Assembly (NCBI GenBank): GCA_949935685.1
Contig: CATLGN010000016.1
Coordinates: 1-14,605, forward strand
DNA from: an uncultured Lachnospiraceae bacterium
GTDB taxonomy: Bacteria; Bacillota; Clostridia; Lachnospirales; Lachnospiraceae
Direction of reading: 5' to 3'
DNA: 14,605 nt
Of this stretch, positions 1-6,894 are shown in pieces; the first letter of the stretch is position 1, and the number at the start of each line of letters is the position of its first letter. Below the pieces are notes generated by a model. The model saw only the letters and a list, made by a program, of their open reading frames with translations, was not told where the DNA came from and made no database searches. Position numbers and translations under genes: made by a program.

Positions 1-396
1 GGCTTCGTCTGCATAAATGAATAAATGGATGCAGTTTGCAAAATCGCTGAGCGCATAGTCTGCGCATCTGCCTACGATAACACAGGGGCCTTCCGACGCG
101 ATCTTTTTGATCGTGTCAAACTGAGCCAGAAATACTTTTTGGCTGATGGGCATATCCACAAAGGAAGACGCATTGTATCCGAAAGAATATGTGTCCATAA
201 CCAGATTGTATAAAAATGAATTGGTAGGACGTTCGTCATGGTTCGCCAGCATTTCTTCGCAGAATCCGCTCTCCTTCGCCGCTCTTGTCAGCAGCTCCTT
301 ATCATAGCAGACAATCCCGAAATGTGCGGCAACCTTCTCTCCGATCTCACGTCCGGCGGAGCCAAATTGCCGTCCGATTGTAATTACAGTGTTCAT
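1..396 (-). CDS. Cytidylate kinase-like family protein (3' end cut by window)
   Basis: The reading frame runs from an ATG at 396 to the left edge without a stop, giving the first 132 residues of a protein that is probably about 200 long. The N-terminus reads MNTVITIGRQFGSAGREIG, a glycine-rich nucleotide-binding loop typical of the cytidylate-kinase-like family common in clostridia. These are P-loop nucleoside monophosphate kinase relatives whose substrate is usually not known. A later segment, CVIVGRCADYAL, fits the second core strand of that fold. The start is supported by AAAGGTGG about 9 nt upstream. The gene has its own promoter-like sequence (421-449), so it is probably transcribed separately from cstA. 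It should not be equated with the essential CMP kinase Cmk, which has a different N-terminal motif. Family assignment is fairly sure; the substrate is unknown. Confidence 0.85.
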   Translation of the reverse strand, partial: MNTVITIGRQFGSAGREIGEKVAAHFGIVCYDKELLTRAAKESGFCEEMLANHDERPTNSFLYNLVMDTYSFGYNASSFVDMPISQKVFLAQFDTIKKIASEGPCVIVGRCADYALSDFANCIHLFIYADEA

Positions 397-420
397 ATCA
401 CAGCACCACCTTTCTGTTCC

Positions 421-449
421 AGTATACAGCAGGATACGGAAAATTACAA
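421..449 (-). promoter_or_regulatory. Sigma-A-like promoter for the cytidylate kinase-like gene
   Basis: On the minus strand TTGTAA (444-449) and TATACT (421-426) are separated by exactly 17 bp, 24 nt before the start codon at 396. It lies in the 70-nt gap after the cstA stop codon. No hairpin terminator for cstA is visible in the gap, so read-through from cstA is also possible. Confidence 0.6.
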
Positions 450-466
450 TCTGTTACCGTTTCCGG

Positions 467-2182
467 TCATGCAGTTTTTCGTTTTCCGGTCAGTGTCTGG
501 ATTCCCTCAATTACGAGCAGAATCGCCAGAATAATCAAAAGTACGGCGAGAATCGTCTGCGCGTAAGGGCCCCAGTCGGCGCCGCCGGCCGTTATGATGC
601 CGACCTGATTTTTTACGGTTATGACAAGCGAACAGATCGTTACGACCATCATGAACGCCATGGGCAGCAGGAACATTTTATTGTTTCTGCCGATATTGCC
701 AAGCCATGCCGCGACTGCCAGAAGACCCAGCCCGGCCAGAAGCTGATTGGCGGAGCCGAACAATCCCCATATTTTGGAATAGCCGGTCATTCCGAGCAGA
801 ATACCGATCACCACGGTAATTGCGGTCGCAAAATACGGATTTACAAGCAGTTTTTTGTAGCCGTCCGTGACATCTTTCGCCGTCTGTCCCGGCTCCAGCC
901 AGAATTCCTGGAACATAAAACGGGCCAGACGGGTCGCCGTATCCAGAGAGGTCAGGCAGAATGCGGAATATGTAAGAATCAACAGCGTGTACAGAATGTT
1001 TTCCAGTGCTGCCAGACCGGGAATAGCCGCTACCATAGCCGCGATACCGCCTGCGAAAATGTCCGTAGCGCCTGCCGTATGGCCGGTTTCCCTTGCATAG
1101 GCGATTGCGCAGAGCGTCAGGATTGCCAGTACGCATTCCAGCAGCATCCCGCCATAGGCGATCGGTTTGGCATCCGTCTCCTTATTGAGCTGTTTCGATG
1201 TCGTACCGGACGAAACGAGCGAATGGAAACCGGAAATGGCGCCGCAGGCAACCGTCGTAAACAGGATTGGAAACATATACTGCACACCGTTTCCGTTGTC
1301 TACGGCAAATCCCGCAAACGCCGGAAACAATTCGGGATTGATATTGGGATGCGCGCCCACAACTCCCACAAAGGCGACAAAAAGCATCGCATAAAGAAGG
1401 AAAGAACTTAGATAATCACGGGGCTGCAGCAAAATCCACACCGGAGCCACGGATGCGATTGCAATATAAATTCCCACAATGATCATCCATGTGTTTGTGG
1501 ACAGATACAGCGGGTGGAAATTCATGCCGACCGCCATAATTGCAATGATTGCGACAATGCCCAATATTGTGGAAACCGCCATGGAAGCATTTCTGCGGTA
1601 TACACAAAAGCCAAACACAATGGCGATCAGGATAAACAGCAGCGATACCATGGCAACGCTGGCATTGGATGCGCTTCCGGCAACATCCAAAACACCCGCT
1701 TCGTCATATTTGGCGCCGAACGTGGACGCCACGATGGAGGCAAAGGCCGCCACAACCAAAAGCAATGTCAGATAGGCAAAAATCAGAAACAGCCGTTTTG
1801 CCCGTTTGCTCATATTGGCGGAAATCACTTCTCCGATCGACTGGCCATTGTGCCGGATGGAGGCAAACAATGCGCCGAAATCATGGACACCGCCAAAAAA
1901 AATACCGCCGACCAGAACCCAGAGGGTGACAGGCAGCCAGCCGAACATAGCCGCGCCGATCGGTCCGGTAATGGGACCTGCGCCGGCAATGGATGAAAAA
2001 TGATGTCCCATCAGGACAGGCGCCTTCGCAGGAACATAGTCGACACCGTCTTCCATTGTATGAGCCGGCGTCGCTTCATCGTTCTCTCCCACACCCCATT
2101 GCCTGCAGAGCCATCTGCCGTAAAACAGATACCCGCACACAAGGACCGCCATCGAGATGAGAACCAGTACTAATGTGTTCAT
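467..2182 (-). CDS. cstA: CstA-family carbon starvation protein, inner-membrane peptide/pyruvate transporter
   Basis: This 571-aa polytopic membrane protein belongs to the CstA/BtsT family, whose studied members take up pyruvate with protons or peptides during carbon starvation. Family signatures are clear: HHFSSIAGAGPITGPIGAAM near residues 60-79, GGVHDFGALF near 98-107, the RHNGQSIGEV loop at 110-119, and SGFHSLVSSGTTSKQLNKE near 317-335. Many hydrophobic segments follow one another to the C-terminus. It is shorter than E. coli CstA (about 700 aa) but in the range usual for Firmicutes homologues. The start at 2182 (MNTLVLV) is chosen because AAGGAGA lies just upstream; the open frame extends 19 codons further without a better site. 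The start overlaps the stop of the upstream gene as ATGA, so translation is probably coupled. Substrate (pyruvate or peptides) cannot be decided from sequence. Confidence 0.95.
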   Translation of the reverse strand: MNTLVLVLISMAVLVCGYLFYGRWLCRQWGVGENDEATPAHTMEDGVDYVPAKAPVLMGHHFSSIAGAGPITGPIGAAMFGWLPVTLWVLVGGIFFGGVHDFGALFASIRHNGQSIGEVISANMSKRAKRLFLIFAYLTLLLVVAAFASIVASTFGAKYDEAGVLDVAGSASNASVAMVSLLFILIAIVFGFCVYRRNASMAVSTILGIVAIIAIMAVGMNFHPLYLSTNTWMIIVGIYIAIASVAPVWILLQPRDYLSSFLLYAMLFVAFVGVVGAHPNINPELFPAFAGFAVDNGNGVQYMFPILFTTVACGAISGFHSLVSSGTTSKQLNKETDAKPIAYGGMLLECVLAILTLCAIAYARETGHTAGATDIFAGGIAAMVAAIPGLAALENILYTLLILTYSAFCLTSLDTATRLARFMFQEFWLEPGQTAKDVTDGYKKLLVNPYFATAITVVIGILLGMTGYSKIWGLFGSANQLLAGLGLLAVAAWLGNIGRNNKMFLLPMAFMMVVTICSLVITVKNQVGIITAGGADWGPYAQTILAVLLIILAILLVIEGIQTLTGKRKTA

Positions 2183-2706
2183 ATAAATCGTCTCCTTTTC
2201 TTTGGATATAAAATTTTTTTCATAACTTCCTCCACACACCTCCCACTTCTGTTTGCGGTAATCCGGTCATTAGCGACCTCCAGTACAGCAGTATGAAAAT
2301 CCATCCAGCCATGCAGGGAAAAATGAAAACTTTTGTAGATACGGCATTTTTTTAACGCCGCACGGGCATCTTCCTCGCAGGTATCACAGATAAAGACCGG
2401 CGTAATATACGTATACATATGTCCCGGCCCGATGTCCGCGCGCTTCATTCCATCTTCACAGGCAAAATCGCGGCACGCTGCAAATTCCGTTTTTGTAAGA
2501 TGCTCCATTTCAAACAGGTACAGGAATTCTTCACACCTTGCAGACCACAGATTGGCCTTTCTGGAAAGCACATATTTCTCCGTACATTCAAAAAACTCAC
2601 AGAGGGCTGTGAGCGGCTTCCGTTCCTCTTCGAACATCGTGATATTGTAATAAGCCCGATAATTGTGCAACAGCCGGTCGATTGCAAGTTCTCTTGTGTA
2701 TTGCAT
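2179..2706 (-). CDS. Uncharacterised 175-aa protein coupled to CstA
   Basis: I do not recognise a function. The protein has no signal peptide or membrane segment, so it is probably cytosolic. It has an N-terminal helical region (MQYTRELAIDRLLHNYRAYYN), a middle section with aromatic and cysteine residues (LCEFFECTEKYV), and a C-terminal part containing GHMYTYITPVFICD and KSFHFSLHGWMDFHTAVLEV. The C-terminal part resembles, from memory, an uncharacterised Firmicutes family seen beside membrane transporters; I cannot verify this. The start at 2706 is supported by AAAGGG upstream and a strong promoter at 2741-2768. The frame extends 45 codons further upstream through AT-rich promoter sequence, which is unlikely to be coding. 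Its TGA stop overlaps the cstA ATG (ATGA), implying coupled expression and a role linked to the transporter, such as a regulator or accessory factor. That role is inference. Confidence 0.85.
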   Translation of the reverse strand: MQYTRELAIDRLLHNYRAYYNITMFEEERKPLTALCEFFECTEKYVLSRKANLWSARCEEFLYLFEMEHLTKTEFAACRDFACEDGMKRADIGPGHMYTYITPVFICDTCEEDARAALKKCRIYKSFHFSLHGWMDFHTAVLEVANDRITANRSGRCVEEVMKKILYPKKRRRFI

Positions 2707-2740
2707 AAATATACAGAATCCCTTTCGAAACAGTATATTT

Positions 2741-2768
2741 ATTATAGCATTAATTATAAAAATTTCAA
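2741..2768 (-). promoter_or_regulatory. Promoter of the uncharacterised gene-cstA operon
   Basis: On the minus strand TTGAAA (2763-2768) and a perfect TATAAT (2741-2746) are 16 bp apart, with TGC directly before the -10 (extended -10). The surrounding region is very AT-rich and it lies 34 nt before the start codon at 2706. I looked for a CcpA cre site here and did not find a convincing one. Confidence 0.75.
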
Positions 2769-2830
2769 TCTTTTTTAATAAAATTTTAATATATGGAATT
2801 ATGGATGACGCCGATGGAGACGGCAAAGCC

Positions 2831-3009
2831 GGAACATACAAACGGTATCCGGCGGGAACCTTTTTGGGGGACTGTTTTTAACGCAGATGAAATCCACCGG
2901 TTACGCAGACTTAGCCGCGACGGTTTTCCGGAGCGGCTTATGTCGTAGTTACCGGTTAGTTCAGATGCGTGTTGTCCCCGGTTCCCGCCGGATACCGTTT
3001 GTATGTTCC
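2831..3009. repeat. Long foldback element with perfect 30-bp terminal inverted repeats
   Basis: Left arm 2831-2860 and right arm 2980-3009 are perfect inverted copies over 30 bp, starting GGAACATACAAACGG. Inside, pairing continues imperfectly: GGGGAC with GTCCCC, ACGCA..TGAA (about 2881) with TTCA..TGCGT (about 2960), CCGGT with ACCGG, and an apical hairpin AGCCGC-CGG-TTTT-CCG-GCGGCT around 2912-2936. The whole can fold as one bulged hairpin of 179 nt. No transposase is encoded and I see no clear target-site duplication in the flanks. It fills most of the 315-bp gap between rluD and the next promoter. It could be a MITE-like insertion, a structured RNA or an unusual terminator; the inverted repeat itself is certain. 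Confidence 0.9.
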
Positions 3010-3021
3010 AGCGTCTTTTTT

Positions 3022-3951
3022 TCACAATCTCTCCAACAACTCCCGAAAATACCCCGGCAGCGGCGCCTCTGTTTCAATATACGCACCGCTGCGCGGATGC
3101 GTAAATCCCAAAACCCGTGCGTGCAGTGTCTGTCCCTCCAGAGAACCGTTTTTGCGGCCGGGCCCATATACCGCATCGCCGAGAAGCGGATAGCCGATAC
3201 TGGCCATGTGCACTCGGATCTGATGGGTGCGGCCCGTTTCCAGGCGGCACTCGATATGGGTATGATTTCGGAAACGTTTCAAAACGCGGTAATGGGTGAC
3301 GGCCTCTTTGCCGTTTTTATGATCGACCGCCATTCGTTTGCGGTCGCAGGCATGTCTTCCAATGGGGGCGTTTATCGTTCCTTCGTCCAGAGGAAGGACG
3401 CCGTGAACAATGGCCTCATAACGTCTCGTGATTGTATGGGCTTTTAACTGCTCTGCAATGGAGACATGGGCGTAATCGTTTTTGCACACAAGAAGAGAAC
3501 CGGTCGTATCCCGGTCGATGCGATGGACGATGCCGGGACGCAGCACACCGTTGATCCCGGATAAACTGTCTTTACAATAAAAAAGCAGTCCGTTCACGAG
3601 CGTACCGCTGTAATGTCCCGGCGCCGGATGGACTACCATGCCTTTCGGTTTATTGACGACGAGCAGATCGCTGTCCTCATACAGAATATCAAGTGGAATG
3701 TCTTCCGGCAGAATATCCGGCGTCTCCGCTTCCGGTATGCAAACGGACAGTTCGTCTCCCGCTTTCACCTTATAATTTGCTTTGACGGGTTTGCCGTCTG
3801 CCAGTACCCGCTTCTCCTGAATCAACTTTCCAATATATGTGCGGGACAGGGAATCCGCCAGTTCTGCCAGACATTTATCCACGCGCACGCCCGCTTTGTC
3901 TTCCGCGATATGAAACAGAAGCCGGTCGCCGTCGTGTTTGTTTTCGTTCAC
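3022..3951 (-). CDS. rluD: RluD-family 23S rRNA pseudouridine synthase
   Basis: This 309-aa enzyme isomerises specific uridines in RNA to pseudouridine; the RluD/RluA branch acts mainly on the large ribosomal RNA. An S4-type RNA-binding domain covers about residues 15-75 (RVDKCLAELADSLSRTYIGK), followed by the catalytic domain. The catalytic motif HRIDRDTTG is at 143-151, with the nucleophile-type Asp at 146. A second conserved motif, GRTHQIRVH, is at 240-248. Length is typical. The start is a GTG whose first bases form a GTGA overlap with the lspA stop, and CGGAG lies about 8 nt upstream, so translation is coupled to lspA. The lspA-rluD pairing is common in Firmicutes. The gene closes its operon, with a foldback element beginning 12 nt beyond the stop. 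The exact target uridines cannot be told from sequence. Confidence 0.95.
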   Translation of the reverse strand: MNENKHDGDRLLFHIAEDKAGVRVDKCLAELADSLSRTYIGKLIQEKRVLADGKPVKANYKVKAGDELSVCIPEAETPDILPEDIPLDILYEDSDLLVVNKPKGMVVHPAPGHYSGTLVNGLLFYCKDSLSGINGVLRPGIVHRIDRDTTGSLLVCKNDYAHVSIAEQLKAHTITRRYEAIVHGVLPLDEGTINAPIGRHACDRKRMAVDHKNGKEAVTHYRVLKRFRNHTHIECRLETGRTHQIRVHMASIGYPLLGDAVYGPGRKNGSLEGQTLHARVLGFTHPRSGAYIETEAPLPGYFRELLERL

Positions 3952-4523
3952 TGTTTTTCTCCGATCTTTTCCGAATGACTGGTCTCTGCCGTTTTCTGCT
4001 GAAAGCCAAGAAACTCCAAATCTTCTTCTTTATAATAAAACAGAAACAGGATGACAAAAAATACGGTCGCTATCGTAACATAAATATCCGCCACATTAAA
4101 AATCGGAAAATGAATGAGGACAAAGGATATAAAGTCAACGACATAATCCAGGCGCAGCCGGTCGATCATATTGCCGGCGGCGCCGGCGGCCACCATAATA
4201 AGCAGGATATGCAGGGCGGTATATTTGCGCTTCAGCGGCATAATGGTGAGGACAAAGACGATCGCTGCCAGTATGACGGCGGCGACAAATACAAAAAATA
4301 TTTTCTGATTCTGCAGCATGCCAAAGGCCGCGCCGCGGTTTTCCAGATAATTCAGCTCCAGAACATTGGGGATAAGCGGAATCGCCGGTTTTCCCTTCAG
4401 GTACAGCGTTGCGGCGTATTTTGCCGCCTGATCAGCCAGTATCAAAACCAGCATAACGGCCAGATCCACAAGCAGGCGCCGCGTTTTCTGTTTTGTAATT
4501 GTTGACTCTTTATTCTCTTTCAT
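3948..4523 (-). CDS. lspA: Lipoprotein signal peptidase (signal peptidase II)
   Basis: This 191-aa integral membrane aspartyl protease cleaves signal peptides from prolipoproteins after the lipobox cysteine has been lipidated. Four hydrophobic segments are visible (about 20-38, 75-95, 103-118 and 145-164). The catalytic pair is present: Asp121 in GNMIDR and Asp146 in FNVADIYV; NRGAAFG (62-68) is a further conserved motif. The C-terminal 25 residues are a charged cytosolic tail. I place the start at the ATG at 4523: GGAGGAG sits about 10 nt upstream, whereas the in-frame TTG at 4532 would be almost on top of it. The start lies inside the end of aroB (14-nt overlap) and the stop overlaps the rluD GTG start. 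A likely local substrate is the lipoprotein carboxypeptidase encoded at 9321-10313. Confidence 0.95.
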   Translation of the reverse strand: MKENKESTITKQKTRRLLVDLAVMLVLILADQAAKYAATLYLKGKPAIPLIPNVLELNYLENRGAAFGMLQNQKIFFVFVAAVILAAIVFVLTIMPLKRKYTALHILLIMVAAGAAGNMIDRLRLDYVVDFISFVLIHFPIFNVADIYVTIATVFFVILFLFYYKEEDLEFLGFQQKTAETSHSEKIGEKQ

Positions 4524-5610
4524 CAAAGACAATCTCCTCCAATGCCTGGCGCATTTCCTGTTCTGTCACCGTATGATCGATCACCGCTTCGCCGATTTGT
4601 CTGAGCAGGATAAATCTGATTTTCCCATGTTCCATCTTTTTATCCGAACGGGTGAGGCGAAGAATCTCCTCCACATCCAGATCGGTGATGGAGATGGGTA
4701 ATCCAAAGGGAACAAACATATCACGGATTTCATAGTATTCTTCCCTGGAAAGCAGCTTCCGCTTCCAGGAAATACAGGAGGCGGCCACGGCGCCGAGCGC
4801 TACGCACTCTCCGTGCAGCATCGTAAAATTTTTATATTTCTCTATTGCGTGTCCGATGGTATGTCCAAAATTCAAAAGCGCACGCTCTCCCTGTTCCGCA
4901 GGGTCCTTTTCCACGACGGCTTTTTTGATCAGACAGCTTTCATAAATCATTTCCTCCAGAACGTCCATATCCCGGTCATTGATTTCCATAAAGTGCCCGA
5001 TCAGCCATTCATAGTAAGAAGCGTCGCGAATCAGTCCGTGTTTGAGTATTTCCGCCATACCGCACGCATACTGTCTGGCATCCAGATCGCTGAGGACGGA
5101 CAGATTCATATAAACAAGCCGTGGCATATGAAACGCGCCGACCATATTTTTATACTGGTCAAAATCCACGCCTGTCTTTCCGCCGATGCTGCTGTCCACC
5201 TGCGCAAGCAGTGTCGTCGGTATCTGGATAAAGTCAATCCCCCGCAGATACGTGGCCGCCGCATATCCGGTCAGATCACCGACCACACCGCCGCCCAGTG
5301 CAACGAGCATATCCTTTCGGTCCAGCCCATGCGCGATCAGGAAGCGATAGACATCCTGTACGGTGCCAAGATGCTTGGACTGTTCGCCGGCCGGAAAGGA
5401 GAAAATCAAAACCTCTTTACAGCAGGCAGTCAGAACAGCCGCAAGACTGTCCGCATACCGTTTTTCCACGTTGGAATCCGTTATAATACAGAGCTTTTTT
5501 GATGCGGTATTCAGCGATTCCAGCTCCCGCGCAAGTCCTGTGAAATCATCCCGGATTACAATATCATAGTTTTTCCCGGCAGGAACCGTTACCGTGATTC
5601 TTTTTGCCAT
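4510..5610 (-). CDS. aroB: 3-dehydroquinate synthase
   Basis: AroB converts DAHP to 3-dehydroquinate, the second step of the shikimate pathway to aromatic amino acids and folate, using NAD and a divalent metal. The 366-aa length is normal. The NAD-binding motif GGGVVGD is at 106-112, followed by the conserved PTTLLAQVDSSIGGKTGVD stretch at 131-149. Metal ligands are in place: Glu187 (GMAEILKHG), His250 (NFGHTIGHA) and His266 (LHGE). The ATG at 5610 has AGGAGA upstream. This shikimate gene sits inside an operon of division and envelope genes, between sepF and lspA, with no other aro gene in the window. A hairpin with a U-rich tail directly before its ribosome binding site (5623-5651) suggests its expression may be uncoupled from the genes upstream. 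Confidence 0.96.
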   Translation of the reverse strand: MAKRITVTVPAGKNYDIVIRDDFTGLARELESLNTASKKLCIITDSNVEKRYADSLAAVLTACCKEVLIFSFPAGEQSKHLGTVQDVYRFLIAHGLDRKDMLVALGGGVVGDLTGYAAATYLRGIDFIQIPTTLLAQVDSSIGGKTGVDFDQYKNMVGAFHMPRLVYMNLSVLSDLDARQYACGMAEILKHGLIRDASYYEWLIGHFMEINDRDMDVLEEMIYESCLIKKAVVEKDPAEQGERALLNFGHTIGHAIEKYKNFTMLHGECVALGAVAASCISWKRKLLSREEYYEIRDMFVPFGLPISITDLDVEEILRLTRSDKKMEHGKIRFILLRQIGEAVIDHTVTEQEMRQALEEIVFDERE

Positions 5611-5622
5611 AATGTCTTCTCC

Positions 5623-5651
5623 TAAGAAAAGAACTTCCCGAAGGAAGCTCC
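5623..5651 (-). terminator. Possible terminator/attenuator hairpin before aroB
   Basis: On the minus strand GGAGCTTCC and GGAAGTTCT pair around a TTCG tetraloop (loop at 5639-5642), giving a stem of up to 9 bp that includes G-U pairs. It is followed directly by TTTCTT and then by the aroB ribosome binding site. The stem is short, so it may be a weak terminator, an attenuator or an mRNA stabilising or processing structure. Confidence 0.45.
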
Positions 5652-5666
5652 TTTATCGTTATGTAT

Positions 5667-6161
5667 TTAAAATGCCGGTACATCAAAGCCGCTGTTGATA
5701 ATCTCCTGAAAATCGCCGGATATATCCACGCTGGCAGGTGTAACAATGAAAATATAGTGTGATATTTTCTGAAGATTGCCGCTGATCGCAAAGGTGGAAC
5801 CCGATGTAAAATCGATAATACGCTGCGCAATATCGACATCCAGTCCCTCAAGATTCAGCACAACGGTCCGATTGGCCAGCAGGGTTTCCGTAATCTCCCT
5901 TCCGTCCTCTACGGTAGTCGGCTTGATCACACAGACTTCCATTCCGTTTCCCATAATTTTTCTGGGGCTCTGGCGCATTGGAGTGACTTTCGAAGAAGAT
6001 TTCCGCGGTTTTTCTTCCGGTTCTTCTCTGACCGGTTCCTTGACCGGCGCTATCTTTTTGGGCTTTTCTTCCGGTTCCTCATCGTAGTAATCGTCGTCAT
6101 AATAGTCGTCGTCATCTTCCGTCAGTTTCATGTAATTTAAAAACTTGTCCATAACTCCCAT
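5667..6161 (-). CDS. sepF: SepF, membrane anchor and bundler of FtsZ
   Basis: SepF binds FtsZ and the membrane and helps assemble the division ring in Gram-positive bacteria. The 164-aa protein has three parts: an N-terminal amphipathic helix (MGVMDKFLNYMKL), which is the membrane anchor; an acidic and proline-rich linker with a run of Asp/Tyr residues (15-33) then Glu/Pro/Lys; and the C-terminal SepF domain (about 72-164) with RTVVLNLEGLD and ISGNLQKISHYIFIVTP. The start at 6161 is chosen because TAAGGAG lies 9 nt upstream; the frame opens further to an ATG at 6200, but that would run back into the end of yggS and lose the exposed helix. The yggS stop codon TAA is part of this ribosome binding site, which implies coupled translation. 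The ylmE(yggS)-sepF pairing is classic for Firmicutes. Confidence 0.95.
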   Translation of the reverse strand: MGVMDKFLNYMKLTEDDDDYYDDDYYDEEPEEKPKKIAPVKEPVREEPEEKPRKSSSKVTPMRQSPRKIMGNGMEVCVIKPTTVEDGREITETLLANRTVVLNLEGLDVDIAQRIIDFTSGSTFAISGNLQKISHYIFIVTPASVDISGDFQEIINSGFDVPAF

Positions 6162-6174
6162 AGCAGTTATCTCC

Positions 6175-6885
6175 TTATTTCTCTGCAACGGGATACGCAT
6201 AATCCCGTTCGCCGAATATTCCGGTTCCTACCCGTACATAACCGGCTCCCTCGCTGACTGCAACTTCGTAGTCCCCGGTCATACCCATGGACAGAATATC
6301 CATAGATACATTATCAATGTTTTTTTGCCTGATGTCAACAGATAATTGTTTCAGGGCATGAAAATATTGTCTGTTTTCTTCCGCATGTTCCACGTATGGT
6401 GCAACCGTCATCAGCCCTTTTACCGCAATGCCGGGAAGCGCAGCGATCGCTTCTGTCATCTGCAATACTTCGGCTGCGGAAGTCAGGCCAAACTTCGACT
6501 GCTCTCCCGCCGCGTTGACTTCGATCAGGATGGAAGTGATTACCTGCTTTTTCACGGACTCTCTGCTGATCTCCTGCGCAAGACGCAGCGAATCCACACT
6601 GTGAATCAGGAATACCTTACCGATCAGATATTTTACTTTATTGCGCTGCAGATGGCCGATCATATGCCAGCGAATGTCCTTGGGCAGCGCTTCGTATTTT
6701 TCCGTCAGCTCCTGCACCCGGTTTTCACCAAAGTCCCGGCAGCCGCAGTCATAGGCTTCCTGCAGCATGGGAAGGGGTTTTGTTTTGCTGACTGCGATCA
6801 ATGTCACCGACGACCGTTCCCGTCCCGCCTTCTCACATGCTCCGGCAATGCGCGCTTCTACCTGCGCCATATTTTCCGCTATCAT
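6175..6885 (-). CDS. yggS: YggS/YlmE-family pyridoxal phosphate homeostasis protein
   Basis: This 236-aa single-domain protein has the alanine-racemase-like TIM-barrel fold and binds PLP without a known enzymatic reaction; family members maintain PLP and amino-acid balance. The PLP-binding lysine is Lys34 in AVSKTKP. Other family landmarks are FGENRVQE (about 52-59), WHMIGHLQRNKVK (73-85), GLMTVAP, SMGMTGDYEVAV near 200-210, and the phosphate-binding RVGTGIFGERDY near the C-terminus. The ATG at 6885 follows AGGAGGAG closely. The stop codon (TAG) of the HlyD-like gene upstream lies within that ribosome binding site, so the genes are translationally linked. Position directly before sepF matches the ylmE-sepF cluster of Gram-positive division regions. 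Confidence 0.95.
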   Translation of the reverse strand: MIAENMAQVEARIAGACEKAGRERSSVTLIAVSKTKPLPMLQEAYDCGCRDFGENRVQELTEKYEALPKDIRWHMIGHLQRNKVKYLIGKVFLIHSVDSLRLAQEISRESVKKQVITSILIEVNAAGEQSKFGLTSAAEVLQMTEAIAALPGIAVKGLMTVAPYVEHAEENRQYFHALKQLSVDIRQKNIDNVSMDILSMGMTGDYEVAVSEGAGYVRVGTGIFGERDYAYPVAEK

Positions 6886-6894
6886 TGGCTCCTC

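Noticed and set aside
678..1136. 152-codon minus-strand frame inside cstA, suggesting a possible frameshift
   Set aside because: The main cstA frame is continuous with family motifs from start to end, so no frameshift is needed.
389..1411. 340-codon open frame on the plus strand opposite cstA
   Set aside because: It is antisense to a well-supported transporter, rich in Cys, Arg, His and Gln without a recognisable motif, and has no ribosome binding site; a frame shadow.
2719..2735. CcpA cre-like site near the cstA operon promoter
   Set aside because: The TTTCGAAAGG sequence has the wrong spacing for the cre consensus around its CG, so I do not claim catabolite control.
2786..3025. Short frames on both strands sharing a GSRRIPFVCS peptide
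   Set aside because: The shared peptide is simply the perfect inverted repeat read from both strands; no independent coding evidence.
4524..4532. TTG start for lspA at 4532
   Set aside because: The GGAGGAG ribosome binding site would be one base from this codon; the ATG at 4523 has proper spacing.
6162..6200. Upstream ATG for sepF at 6200
   Set aside because: It would overlap the end of yggS and precede the strong TAAGGAG site, which is placed correctly for 6161 and for the known N-terminal membrane helix.
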